Source: Sporosarcina globispora (GTDB lineage Bacteria > Bacillota > Bacilli > Bacillales > Cytobacillaceae). From it: a stretch of DNA of 42,937 nucleotides. Both the position numbers and the translations under genes were made by a program. The DNA lies in the NCBI RefSeq assembly GCF_001274725.1, contig NZ_LGUF01000007.1:5496758-5539694 (forward strand), read 5' to 3'. Each line of letters begins with the position of its first letter. The first letter of the stretch is position 1. The notes under the pieces were generated by a model. That model did not search any database. It was not told the DNA's origin and saw nothing but the letters and a program-made list of their open reading frames with translations. This document shows, piece after piece, positions 34,793-42,600 of the stretch.

Positions 34793-35404
34793 TTAAGTAA
34801 GTTTATTCACAAACTCCTCCAATAAAGGAACAAATTTTTCATGTGTATAGATGCATTCAGATTCTGAAATAGCTTGAGAAAGAGCAGTATGAATAGATTC
34901 TGTTAATACGTTTAGAGCCTGCTGGACAGAACCATTCTCAAATTGCTCCAATGACTCAGGCAATTCTTCCTCGTCTAAAATAAAGTATTCTCCATTCGGG
35001 AGCACTAAAATATCAATGATTAAATCTTCAAAAGATACCATTCTATCATTTATAGATGTATTTTTTACAATGTTAAAATAGGAGCCTAAATACTTTCCTT
35101 TTTGATCTCTCCAAAAATACAAATTATATGGGCGATCTTTCCAGTAATAGGCAATGGTATAACTGCCTTTAGGTATCGTTAATTGGGTTTGATTGGCCAT
35201 CATTGTAAAAGATTCTTCAATAATATGAAAAAGCACCGCACTTTGATTTTGAACTTTTAAACGCATACAATGATATTCCACAACCTCAGCGTCATATCGT
35301 ATTTTTCTTTCTATTATTTCAGCCCCATGACATTGGTGCGTATTTACATTTATGATAATTGCAACCTCCCTGTTCGCCACTATGGAAGCATATTTCAAAT
35401 TCAA
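34793..35404 (-). CDS. DUF402 domain protein
   Basis: The 203-residue protein has IIERKIRYDAEVVEYHCMRL, YTIAYYWKDRPYNLYFW, KGKYLGSYFNIVKNTSIND and FEDLIIDILVLPNGEYFILD-EEELPE, the core of DUF402. Family members include nucleoside di/triphosphatases (Ntdp) and FomD; the Asp and Glu residues in the last block bind metal. The start is uncertain: family proteins usually begin near IIERKIRYD, so the first 28 residues may not be translated. Confidence 0.78.
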   Translation of the reverse strand: MNLKYASIVANREVAIIINVNTHQCHGAEIIERKIRYDAEVVEYHCMRLKVQNQSAVLFHIIEESFTMMANQTQLTIPKGSYTIAYYWKDRPYNLYFWRDQKGKYLGSYFNIVKNTSINDRMVSFEDLIIDILVLPNGEYFILDEEELPESLEQFENGSVQQALNVLTESIHTALSQAISESECIYTHEKFVPLLEEFVNKLT

Positions 35405-35545
35405 TATAAAGTATAGTATATTTACTTTTAGTTAACACTTTCTGCCTTTTTGATTTATATTCTTATTTAACTCCCTCAGTTAGCTTAATCAAAGGAGATC
35501 TATAAGGTGAGTTCCCATTTGTGAAGAAAAGTAATAAAGGTATAA
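35405..35545. other. Intergenic region
   Basis: It contains a degenerate repeat half, aactccctcagttagcttaa (35469-35488), and no gene. Confidence 0.4.
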
Positions 35546-36568
35546 TCATTCATTTATATCATAAATCAATTGATCAAATAACTCCCCATTCACATAAAGC
35601 AAAATGGCCCATTCTCCCTTTTTAGGAATTCTAACAGATGATGGCGTATGCGCATCTGCCCCATTATTTGGACCGTAAGCACGAATGGTCCATCCCATTC
35701 CATTCGTTAAAATTTTATGGACTGTTTGCGATTCTTTATGAAATCCAACTATTGTCAAATCTGCATTTTTTACTCCCCAAAGATGCCACATCCACTTTTG
35801 GCCATTTAAACTTGGCATGTCAGCGCCTATCACTCCTGACTTATTTTCATTTCCGATAATGCCCCTGTCACCGAACTCCACTGCTTTTCTCTTCCAATCT
35901 ATATTTTCAAAATCGCTTACTTGAACAAAATCTGGTATATCTTCCGGCAGCGTAATAGGAGCGTCTTTTGCTTTCTCAGCCACATTGACAACTACATCCC
36001 CATAGGCTTTGCTGTTCAGGTATACCTCATACTTCCACAGGCCTTCGTAGGGAAGTGTGAATGTAGTCGTGAATCTCTGCAAACTTGGGTATCCAGAAGA
36101 TGGTTCTATTATTTCTTGATGAGGTAAAACTTGTATTCTTTCACCAGTTTCTTTATGAAGGGCAGAAATGGAAAGTTCTTTTCCTTTATAAGTGTCAAAA
36201 GGCTCTGCGAAACTAAAAATATAGCCGTAAGGCGTTTCTGCTTTCAGATTAGGATCGGGCAATATGCTAAATTTAATATTTTGATTCACCTTGTATTCAT
36301 GCCGTATTTCCCATTCATCAGTCGTACCGCCATTTATCTTGTCTTGATCCTGCCTGGCTACAAGCTCAGTTGAAACGAAGAAGGCCAAGAGGCAGATGGC
36401 AAAAGTGGAAACGGCGAATATAACGAATTTATTGGGCCTGTTTGGTTTCTCTCTTCTATCTGTATGGACCGCTTTTCTAATATTCATTTTTTGAAATTCC
36501 GTAAAGTGATTACCTTTGTGAGTCGTCGAGTCCATCGCCCTCCGCATCTGTTTAAGCTTGTTCTCCAT
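35546..36568 (-). CDS. Membrane anti-sigma factor with C-terminal DUF4871 domain
   Basis: The 340-residue protein has a cytoplasmic N-terminus (to residue 45, RREKPNRPNK), one membrane helix (FVIFAVSTFAICLLAFFVS) and a large extracytoplasmic part. The C-terminal 130 residues hold the DUF4871 blocks FGDRGIIGNENKSGVIG, KWMWHLWGV, IVGFHKESQ, YGPNNGADAHTPSSV and GEWAILLYVNGELFDQL. The gene overlaps the upstream ECF sigma gene by 17 bases, with GAGAGGTGGGG before its ATG. This is the usual arrangement for a membrane anti-sigma factor that senses an envelope signal; the signal is unknown. Confidence 0.83.
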   Translation of the reverse strand: MENKLKQMRRAMDSTTHKGNHFTEFQKMNIRKAVHTDRREKPNRPNKFVIFAVSTFAICLLAFFVSTELVARQDQDKINGGTTDEWEIRHEYKVNQNIKFSILPDPNLKAETPYGYIFSFAEPFDTYKGKELSISALHKETGERIQVLPHQEIIEPSSGYPSLQRFTTTFTLPYEGLWKYEVYLNSKAYGDVVVNVAEKAKDAPITLPEDIPDFVQVSDFENIDWKRKAVEFGDRGIIGNENKSGVIGADMPSLNGQKWMWHLWGVKNADLTIVGFHKESQTVHKILTNGMGWTIRAYGPNNGADAHTPSSVRIPKKGEWAILLYVNGELFDQLIYDINE

Positions 36569-37106
36569 TATATCCCCACCTCTCCATCATTTTTTTAAGC
36601 TTCATTCTCCCTCTGCTTAATCTCGTTTTGATCGTATTGTGGTTCACTCCTAATATTCCTTGGATCTCTTCAATCGAGCATTCTTCATAGTAATAAAGCG
36701 TAACAACTTCCCGGTACTTCACAGGCAAAGACAATACACACAATGAAAGAAATTCTTCCTCGCTGCGCTTTAACAGATCCTTTTCCGGCGACAATTCTTT
36801 TGAATAAAAAAGAGAAAACAGGCTTGAATTCATCACCATTTTTCGAAACACAGAACTCTTCACTACATCCTTTGATTTATTAATGGCCAATCGATAAATC
36901 CATGATTTAAAGGATATCACTTCATCGATTTTGTCATAATTCTTGTAGCATGCGATAAAGACATCTTGAACAACATCCTCCGCCAGCTTCCAGTCCTTCA
37001 CATAATTATAAGCTAACTTTGTGAGCCGTTCACCGTACTCATCCATAATAAACTCCAGCCAAGCATCTCGATCTTCTGATGGGCCAATACCCCTGACCTT
37101 TCTCAC
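36552..37106 (-). CDS. ECF-family RNA polymerase sigma factor
   Basis: The 184-residue protein shows sigma region 2 (LTKLAYNYVKDWKLAEDVVQ, DVFIACYKNYDKI, SFKSWIYRLAINKSKD) and region 4 (LSLPVKYREVVTLYYYE, SIEEIQGILGVNHNTIKTRL-SRGRMKLK). It starts at GTG with GGTGGG 6 bases upstream. The anti-sigma gene overlaps its end, and a matching ECF promoter lies upstream (37140-37165), so the pair is probably autoregulated. I do not assign it to a named sigma factor. Confidence 0.92.
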   Translation of the reverse strand: MRKVRGIGPSEDRDAWLEFIMDEYGERLTKLAYNYVKDWKLAEDVVQDVFIACYKNYDKIDEVISFKSWIYRLAINKSKDVVKSSVFRKMVMNSSLFSLFYSKELSPEKDLLKRSEEEFLSLCVLSLPVKYREVVTLYYYEECSIEEIQGILGVNHNTIKTRLSRGRMKLKKMMERWGYNGEQA

Positions 37107-37139
37107 ACACTTCCCACCCCATTTTCACTTTAATGCTAA

Positions 37140-37165
37140 GACGAATCAGTTAAGTATAGGTTTCA
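37140..37165 (-). promoter_or_regulatory. ECF sigma promoter of the sigma/anti-sigma operon
   Basis: On the minus strand TGAAAC (37165-37160) is separated by 16 bases from CGTC (37143-37140). This matches the -35 and -10 consensus of Bacillus ECF sigma factors and lies 34 bases before the sigma gene. Confidence 0.85.
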
Positions 37166-37192
37166 TTTTTTTCAATATCTTTTTAGAAAAAA

Positions 37193-37220
37193 GGCACTTA
37201 CCCTTTTGCGGATAAGTGCC
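37193..37220. terminator. Intrinsic terminator
   Basis: GGCACTTA-cccttttgcgga-TAAGTGCC has an A-run on the left. It follows the HAD remnant on the minus strand. Confidence 0.8.
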
Positions 37221-37225
37221 GTATA

Positions 37226-37291
37226 TTATTTAACTGACTCATCTCTATTTAATAAAGTTCCATCTAAATCAAACAAAACAGCTTTAATCAA
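37226..37291 (-). pseudogene. HAD-superfamily hydrolase, N-terminal stub
   Basis: A TTG start with TGGAGGAG upstream opens IKAVLFDLDGTLLNRDESVK and stops at once. The D-x-D-G-T motif I of HAD phosphatases is intact, but the rest of the roughly 220-residue protein is missing and a terminator follows directly. It looks like a gene whose body has been deleted. Confidence 0.7.
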
Positions 37292-37343
37292 CTTCGAGTA
37301 AACTCCTCCAATTTCATGATACTTATTTCTTCTAGGCAGCAAT

Positions 37344-37583
37344 TCAATGTTGTTCATTCTTCTTCATTGAAAACAAATAAGCAATTGCAATGATAACTGC
37401 AATGATTGAAGTGATTGCAGAATATCTAAAGATATTAAAAAAGAACTCAGGATACGGTGTTACAATACTTGAGGTCATCCCTTCGACATCTGTTATGCTT
37501 TCTATCCGCTTCATAAAGGCTACTAATAAGAAAAAGGAGACAATAAATGAATATATCCCTGTTTTCACTATGATTTTCTCCAT
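37344..37583 (-). CDS. Hypothetical two-helix membrane protein
   Basis: The 79 residues start MEKIIVKTGIYSFIVSFF and end YLFSMKKNEQH, with a second helix ITSIIAVIIAIAYLF. AGGGGGG lies 5 bases before the ATG at 37583; an upstream ATG at 37613 has none. No family is recognised. Confidence 0.6.
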   Translation of the reverse strand: MEKIIVKTGIYSFIVSFFLLVAFMKRIESITDVEGMTSSIVTPYPEFFFNIFRYSAITSIIAVIIAIAYLFSMKKNEQH

Positions 37584-37656
37584 TAAATCCCCCCTAAATT
37601 TGACTCTTTCCATGACTTACTTTTTCGATTAGAGTTACCTGGAAGCAGCAAACAAA

Positions 37657-37830
37657 TTATTGAAATCCTCCTGTGTCTTTATTATCTCCCATCAAATAAT
37701 TTGAACTTTCTCCTGGTTTTGCGTTAGGATTTGTTGGGATAAGAGGATTATTATTGTTTTTCTTGCGTCTCCATTCAATAAATAAGGCAAATATAATAAC
37801 TCCAACAATAAAAATCAATGGCCGTCACAT
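37657..37830 (-). pseudogene. Small single-pass membrane protein with a stop at codon 2
   Basis: GGGGGAATGAACCT precedes ATG at 37830, but the next codon is TGA. The frame then reads RPLIFIVGVIIFALFIEWRR, KKNNNNPLIPTNPNAKPG and SSNYLMGDNKDTGGFQ. A change of TGA to TGG would give MWRPLIF and an intact 57-residue protein. A TTG at 37818 (53 residues) could rescue it, but its ribosome site is poor. Confidence 0.55.
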
Positions 37831-37912
37831 AGGTTCATTCCCCCAAACCTTCCCTCTTTGTTCAAAAAAACCACCTTTACTGGCAGTAATTTTTTCAATA
37901 TATAACTGTTAT

Positions 37913-38206
37913 TTAGTTAAGAAAAAGATAAAGAAGTAGCGAAGTCATAACATTGGGTAGACCAATTAAAACCGAGCCAATGCTTGTTCTTTTTCGCTTC
38001 TGTCTTTCGTCAGGTGAATCCGGTGCTTCTAGGCCTGCCCTCATATGGTGGGGACCAGCTATAGAACCTGACATAAAAACAGAAATGGCTATAAAAAATA
38101 AACCAATTGCGCCTGTCACTAAGTAAGCCTTCCCTAATTCCCAAAAACCGAATGATAATAAAACACCAGTTATCGACAATATGATTCCTATAGTTAGATA
38201 CTTCAA
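37913..38206 (-). CDS. Small membrane protein, DUF5316-like
   Basis: The 97 residues start KYLTIGIILSITGVLLSFGF at a TTG codon (38206) with GGGAGG 7 bases upstream. There are three hydrophobic segments, with SGSIAGPHHMRAGLEAPDSP and the basic ERQKRKRTS between the second and third. It resembles DUF5316 proteins; function unknown. Confidence 0.6.
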   Translation of the reverse strand: MKYLTIGIILSITGVLLSFGFWELGKAYLVTGAIGLFFIAISVFMSGSIAGPHHMRAGLEAPDSPDERQKRKRTSIGSVLIGLPNVMTSLLLYLFLN

Positions 38207-38411
38207 AACCAATCCTCCCTTTTACTAACTATACGATTTGAAGATTAAATTGTTTCAATTTTAATTCTATTCCGTCTCTACCTAGTTACCTGCCATAATT
38301 AGAAATTAAGCTTTATCACATCAGTTCAAAAACTCACTTTTATTGAGCCTTAAGGAATTCTTATCCAACAAAACCTGGTGGTAAGAAAAATCTCTTTGTA
38401 TACCAATGTTT

Positions 38412-38452
38412 AAAAAGCATATCTTGAATTTGTCGTTCAAAATATGCTTTTT
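38412..38452. terminator. Bidirectional intrinsic terminator
   Basis: AAAAAGCATAT and TTGAA pair with TTCAA and ATATGCTTTTT around a 7-base loop, just past the phzF gene region. Confidence 0.85.
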
Positions 38453-38513
38453 CTTCATATTAATGCTCGGACACAGCCAAGACCCGGATTCAACAACGCA
38501 GCAGCCATATATA

Positions 38514-39314
38514 TTATGTACAAAGCTGTCCCCTTAAAAGAGTGACGCTGTCCCCTATTAATTCAACTGTCCCATCCATCACTCTTAATCTTATCTCACC
38601 ACCACGCTCAGAATCCTGATACGCGGTAAAATCTGTTTTGTTAAGAAGTTTACGCCAATAAGAGGCCAACGCACAGTGTGCAGAACCTGTTACAAAATCC
38701 TCTTTAATTCCAATTTTAGGCGCGAAGTACCTTGAAACAAAGTCATACTTATCCGAGCCGCGGCTGGTAATTATTATTCCTGGACCATTTAGTTCCTTTA
38801 TTAAATCAAAATTCGGAGCAGCTTTATGAATCATATTTTGGTTTTCCAGTTCAATAATATACCGATCCTCTGCCCAGGCAGCTGCTTTGATAGGGAAATT
38901 AATAACCTGTTGAAGGTTTTCACTTACATCGATTGGACAGGATTCTTTTAACTTCAATCTCATAATAATCTGCTGCCCGGACAATTCAGTTTGAAGAATG
39001 CCTGATCGGGTAGTAAAATTTTTTGTCGACTCTCTTACAACACGCTCACTCCACAAAATATGGGCAGCCCCCAATGTACCATGTCCGCATAAATCAATCT
39101 CTTGAGTTGGAGTAAACCATCTAAGCTTATATTTATTATCATTTGTTGTCGAAATAAAAGCTGTAATCGGTTGATTGATTTCTTTTGCAAATGATTTCAT
39201 CCATTCATCAGATTTATCTGCTGTCAGCAAAACAACTGCTGCTGGATTCCCCTTAAACTCTTCTTTAGTAAAAGCATTAATTAAGTAATATTTAGAACTT
39301 TCTTTACATTCCAC
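38514..39314 (-). CDS. PhzF family isomerase/epimerase-like protein
   Basis: The 266-residue protein has YYLINAFTKEEFKGNPAAVV at the N-terminus, KLRWFTPTQEIDLCGHGTLG (the conserved Asp and C-G-H-G-T block) and KEDFVTGSAHCALASYW, which define the PhzF diaminopimelate-epimerase fold. In characterised PhzF enzymes a Glu in an SETAF block is catalytic; here the equivalent block reads NQPITAFI, with Ile in place of Glu. The activity may therefore differ. It starts at GTG with AAGGGG 8 bases upstream. Confidence 0.83.
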   Translation of the reverse strand: MECKESSKYYLINAFTKEEFKGNPAAVVLLTADKSDEWMKSFAKEINQPITAFISTTNDNKYKLRWFTPTQEIDLCGHGTLGAAHILWSERVVRESTKNFTTRSGILQTELSGQQIIMRLKLKESCPIDVSENLQQVINFPIKAAAWAEDRYIIELENQNMIHKAAPNFDLIKELNGPGIIITSRGSDKYDFVSRYFAPKIGIKEDFVTGSAHCALASYWRKLLNKTDFTAYQDSERGGEIRLRVMDGTVELIGDSVTLLRGQLCT

Positions 39315-39350
39315 TCGTAAAACCCCTTCTCTGTCAGTTAAATCTATAAC

Positions 39351-39455
39351 TCAATTATTAATGATTTCGTCTTCAAAGATTGTTTTTAGAAATTGAACCT
39401 CTTTTTGATACATGAGAGCCCAATTATCGCTAAATTCCGTAAGCCAAATCTTCAT
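39351..39455 (-). pseudogene. GrpB-family protein, N-terminal stub
   Basis: A good TTGGAGGTC site precedes an ATG opening MKIWLTEFSDNWALMYQKEV, followed by QFLKTIFEDEI and an early stop after 34 residues. This is the start of GrpB/UPF0157 nucleotidyltransferase-like proteins; the GSTSVPG block and everything after it are missing. Confidence 0.6.
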
Positions 39456-39501
39456 TTTGAGACCTCCAATATGAAACATACATTGGTTAATTCCTCCTCA
39501 A

Positions 39502-40073
39502 TTAGGTGTTGGTCCACAATCTTTCAACCGCCACCAATTCCTGCCCATCAAACTCCATTCTGTATATATCTGGCTATGTTGTTTGCAGCAAAAAGTCCAG
39601 GTCATACTTACTGTCATAATCCCCCATCATTAAAGTCATTACTGCCCCATGTGTGCCTATGACTGCTTTCCTGCCCTGATAACTATCTAATAACCCTTTC
39701 AAAGTAACGATAGCTCTTTTTGGCAAACAGTATTTGACTCTGCTCCCGTTAAAGCATATTTGGGTTCGAAGAATGACTTTTTTAATAGAGGGATTAATTC
39801 TTGATCTGATATTCTCCTTTCTTCAACAGTAAAAACTCTTTCTTTCAGATCCTCCTACACTAAAACTTCTTGCTCAATTTGATTAGCTAACTCCTGTACA
39901 GTTAAGATTGACCGTACGTACGGACTAGAAGCAACCGCAGAAATTCCTTCCAGATGTAATACTTCAGCTATTCGTTTAGCATCCGACATACCTTTTTCGG
40001 TTAATCCTCTTTCTCGTTCATTTCCTTCTTTTGGCGAATCCCCGTGCCTCACCATATATATGAATGTTCTCAT
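39502..40073 (-). pseudogene. Histidine phosphatase family protein, multiply broken
   Basis: The frame opens MRTFIYMVRHGDSPKEGN (R-H-G motif) and reads RERGLTEKGMSDAKRIAEVL and VASSPYVRSILTVQELA. A TAG at 39855-39857 interrupts it, the same frame resumes with EDLKERVFTVEERRISDQEL, a frameshift near 39710 follows, and GTHGAVMTLMMGDYDSKYDL (second active-site His) then continues through another TAG to a stop at 39502. Three lesions make it a clear pseudogene of a phosphoglycerate-mutase-like phosphatase. Confidence 0.85.
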
Positions 40074-40267
40074 CCCCCCTGTTTTACATTTGGTACATCC
40101 TTATTACTTGAATAAGTTCAAACATAATTTCATATGTAAATTATACTCAATATTTATAGCTTCATGGGATTTTTCCCCCTCCCTGTAACAACCTGTCGTG
40201 TTACCGCCCAAATGATTTGTGATATAACAAGATTAGAAGATTTTTAGAAAGAAGGATGTGTTTTAGT

Positions 40268-40822
40268 TTGAACGACCGTCTTCACCTTTTACTATGGATT
40301 GTGATCATCCTGGTACCGATATTTGTATTTATAAATACGAACAATTGGGAAAATGCATTTCTGACTTTTCTAGGAGGGGTGATTTTTTATCTCGTTTACG
40401 GATTGTTTTGGTTTCGCCGGGATCAGACAAGGCAAGAGGATTCCGAAATCTGGGCTATCAGCAAGCTTGCAGATGAACAATTAGAGGAATTCACCATCTC
40501 TCTTTTATCCAAAGTAGGTTATACAGTTACAAAACCGAATGATGAAAATCCGGATATAAGTTTTTTACTGACTTCTCCAACGGGCAATCAGGTGATTGTA
40601 AAAGTCAAGAGCCATAAAAGAGAGGTGGGAATTCGCCTTGTCCAAAAAACTTTAAAACAAATGGATTTTCATAATGCAGCTGAATGCTGGGTCATCACAA
40701 ACGAGCGTTTCACCCTTCAAGCAATAGAATTTGCCGAAGCAAACAATATGCGCTTATATGATCGGGAACAGTTCATTAAATGGATTCTTAAAGCGAAGAA
40801 AGGGAAAAAAATAGTATTCTAG
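40268..40822 (+). CDS. Membrane-anchored Mrr-like (restriction endonuclease type IV fold) protein
   Basis: The 184-residue protein has two N-terminal membrane helices (LLLWIVIILVPIFVFI and FLTFLGGVIFYLVYGLFWF) followed by an Mrr-type domain: EEFTISLLSKVGYTVT, NPDISFLLTSPTGNQVIVKV-KS, VGIRLVQKTLKQMDFHNAAE and VITNERFTLQAIEFAEANNM. In active Mrr-fold nucleases the strand reads (E/Q)-x-K; here it is V-K-V-K, so the usual acidic or Gln residue is replaced by Lys and nuclease activity is doubtful. I prefer TTG at 40268 (AAGGATGTG 7 bases upstream) over ATG at 40256, which overlaps that site. It ends at a terminator (40901-40918). Confidence 0.78.
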   Translation: MNDRLHLLLWIVIILVPIFVFINTNNWENAFLTFLGGVIFYLVYGLFWFRRDQTRQEDSEIWAISKLADEQLEEFTISLLSKVGYTVTKPNDENPDISFLLTSPTGNQVIVKVKSHKREVGIRLVQKTLKQMDFHNAAECWVITNERFTLQAIEFAEANNMRLYDREQFIKWILKAKKGKKIVF

Positions 40823-40900
40823 ATGTTAGGAAATCCTCCATGCTTCTATTATCGTGAATATGGACTACTGTTGTAAGCTGGTTTAGTGAAAAAATAAAAA

Positions 40901-40918
40901 GGCTTGCCACAGCAAGCC
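40901..40918. terminator. Intrinsic terminator
   Basis: GGCTTGC-caca-GCAAGCC follows an A-run. It lies between the convergent Mrr-like and hypothetical genes. Confidence 0.8.
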
Positions 40919-40920
40919 CC

Positions 40921-41139
40921 TTAATTCGAAAAACACTTTTTATTTTTTCTTGGGATGAACATTAGGCTGCAAAATAAAATGGATTTAATCAATACTTTTA
41001 TTAAATAAAGTTTAGGAGAAAAGACTACAGCAACTATCAAGCCCATAAATATAGGATAAGCAAATTTTTTTAGTTGAGACCATACTAAATACGGCATTTC
41101 AAAATCAGTTAAATTGATATGATTCAACCCTTTCATCAC
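40921..41139 (-). CDS. Hypothetical small membrane protein (doubtful)
   Basis: The 72-residue frame has a hydrophobic middle (FAYPIFMGLIVAVVFSPKLY and IKVLIKSILFCSLMF) and overlaps the end of hisS by 35 bases. A later ATG (MPYLVWSQL) would avoid the overlap. No ribosome site is clear and no family is recognised. Confidence 0.35.
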   Translation of the reverse strand: MMKGLNHINLTDFEMPYLVWSQLKKFAYPIFMGLIVAVVFSPKLYLIKVLIKSILFCSLMFIPRKNKKCFSN

Positions 41140-42388
41140 CTGAAAACATATCTTTTATTTTGAATTGATTGTTGTTTACTTCATTCTCCCCAATAATAAT
41201 AACGTTACGAATCTTCTCTTTATTTGCTTTATCAAGAACTTTGCCTAACTTTTTGTTACTCATTTCAAACTCGACTTTATAGCCTTTATTTCTTAAAAAA
41301 TTTGCTACCAATAAGGATTCTTTTTGAGTACCTAATGGAACGATATAATAATCTATATTCGGATTCTCCCTTAATTCTTTCTTAGATGTACTCATAGCCG
41401 TATAAATTACATCTAAGCCGAATGATATTCCTACTGTTGAAAAGCTTTCATTTGTACCAATCAACCCACCAATTGCATTATCATATCTGCCGCCACTCCC
41501 AATACTTGATTTTATAGATTGGTCAGATAAGAATATTTCATAAATAGTACCCGTGTAGATCTCTAAACCTCTTGCTAAGAATGGATTAAATATGCACTGA
41601 TTATTAATACTTAGAAATTCCAGATAGGATTCCAGCTCGTTTAATTCATTTAAACCTAGCCTTACCTCTTCATTTTGTTCGGAGAAAGATTCAAAATAGG
41701 TGAGACTTGAGTTCCTTTCATCAGTTAAAAACTGTTTAATTAATATAATCGTTGAAGTTGATAATCCTTGTTCATTAAGCTCAGAAATAACAGCTTCTAA
41801 CCCGACCTTCTCAAGTTTATCTATAATTAAAATTACTTTATTGATTTTTTCAGATTCTGTACCAAATACATCAAGCATCCCCGTTAATAATTTTCGATTG
41901 TTGTATTGGATCGATACCTTCATATCGAGTTTTCTAAATGCATCCAATGCCATAAGCATTAACTCAGCTTCGGCTATTTGTGAATCTGCACCCACAATAT
42001 CAACATCACATTGTGTAAATTCACGGAACCTTCCTGTTTTAATTGGTCCATCTCTAAATACTTTGCCAATTTCATATCGCTTAAAAGGCATCTTAAGTGC
42101 CGGGTTCATTGCAACAACTTTTGCAAAAGGGATAGTAAGGTCATACCGTAAAGCTAAATCTCTTTCACCTCTATCAGTAAATGTGTACATTTCTTCTAAT
42201 ATTTCAGCCCCTCCGCCGTATTTAGAGGCAAGTAATTCCGTGTAATTTAATATAGGGGTTTCTAATGGTTTACATCCGTATTGGATAAATACGTCTTCTA
42301 ATGTTCTTCTGATGTCCCTTCTAACCACTTCGGCATTCGGTAAGTAATCTTGTGTACCCTTTACATTTTGATAATCCATCTTCTTCAT
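41105..42388 (-). CDS. hisS: Histidyl-tRNA synthetase (stand-alone HisRS)
   Basis: The 427-residue class II enzyme charges tRNA-His. It begins MKKMDYQNVKGTQDYLPNAE and has motif 1 region CKPLETPILNYTELL, motif 2 KRYEIGKVFRDGPIKTGRFR-EFTQCDVDIVG, the HisRS-specific ARGLEIYTGTIYEI block, the GSGGRYDNAIGGL histidine-binding loop, motif 3 STVGISFGLDVIY, and a C-terminal anticodon-binding domain (DYYIVPLGTQ to the end). I chose ATG at 42388 (GGAGG 8 bases upstream). No aspS follows, unlike the usual hisS-aspS operon, so it is probably a second HisRS. A leader with a His-rich peptide and terminator precedes it. Confidence 0.93.
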   Translation of the reverse strand: MKKMDYQNVKGTQDYLPNAEVVRRDIRRTLEDVFIQYGCKPLETPILNYTELLASKYGGGAEILEEMYTFTDRGERDLALRYDLTIPFAKVVAMNPALKMPFKRYEIGKVFRDGPIKTGRFREFTQCDVDIVGADSQIAEAELMLMALDAFRKLDMKVSIQYNNRKLLTGMLDVFGTESEKINKVILIIDKLEKVGLEAVISELNEQGLSTSTIILIKQFLTDERNSSLTYFESFSEQNEEVRLGLNELNELESYLEFLSINNQCIFNPFLARGLEIYTGTIYEIFLSDQSIKSSIGSGGRYDNAIGGLIGTNESFSTVGISFGLDVIYTAMSTSKKELRENPNIDYYIVPLGTQKESLLVANFLRNKGYKVEFEMSNKKLGKVLDKANKEKIRNVIIIGENEVNNNQFKIKDMFSGDERVESYQFN

Positions 42389-42422
42389 TTTCATTACCTC
42401 CAAAGTTTAAAAAAAAATAAAA

Positions 42423-42518
42423 AACCGCACTTGATTTAAGTGATTAACTTAATCAAATACGGTTTAATGATAAATAGCCTTCCTATTTACGATTTTTATA
42501 AATCGAATAGCAAGGCTA
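42423..42518 (-). promoter_or_regulatory. Transcription attenuator upstream of hisS
   Basis: Two hairpins lie between the leader peptide and hisS. The first (42475-42518) pairs TAGCCTT, CTATT and CGATTT with AAATCG, AATAG and AAGGCTA. The second (42423-42465) pairs AACCG, TTGATT and AAGT arms around gatta and is followed on the minus strand by TTTTTTATTTTTTT, a strong terminator. An alternative pairing of 42482-42489 with 42454-42462 (TAAATAGG with CCGTATTTG) would disrupt the terminator. The leader peptide stop codon forms the start of the first hairpin. Confidence 0.75.
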
Positions 42519-42575
42519 CAAGATATGATGATGTAGTTGTGAGAACGAGATCATTGTCTTCTTTATTGCACGCAT
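42516..42575 (-). CDS. His-codon leader peptide of hisS
   Basis: The 19-residue peptide reads MRAIKKTMISFSQLHHHIL. GAGGTGGG lies 5 bases before its ATG. The three consecutive CAT codons (42525-42533) end just before the first hairpin of the leader, where a ribosome waiting for charged tRNA-His would mask it. Control by His-tRNA level is inferred. Confidence 0.78.
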   Translation of the reverse strand: MRAIKKTMISFSQLHHHIL

Positions 42576-42600
42576 ATATACCCACCTCTAATTTCCATTA

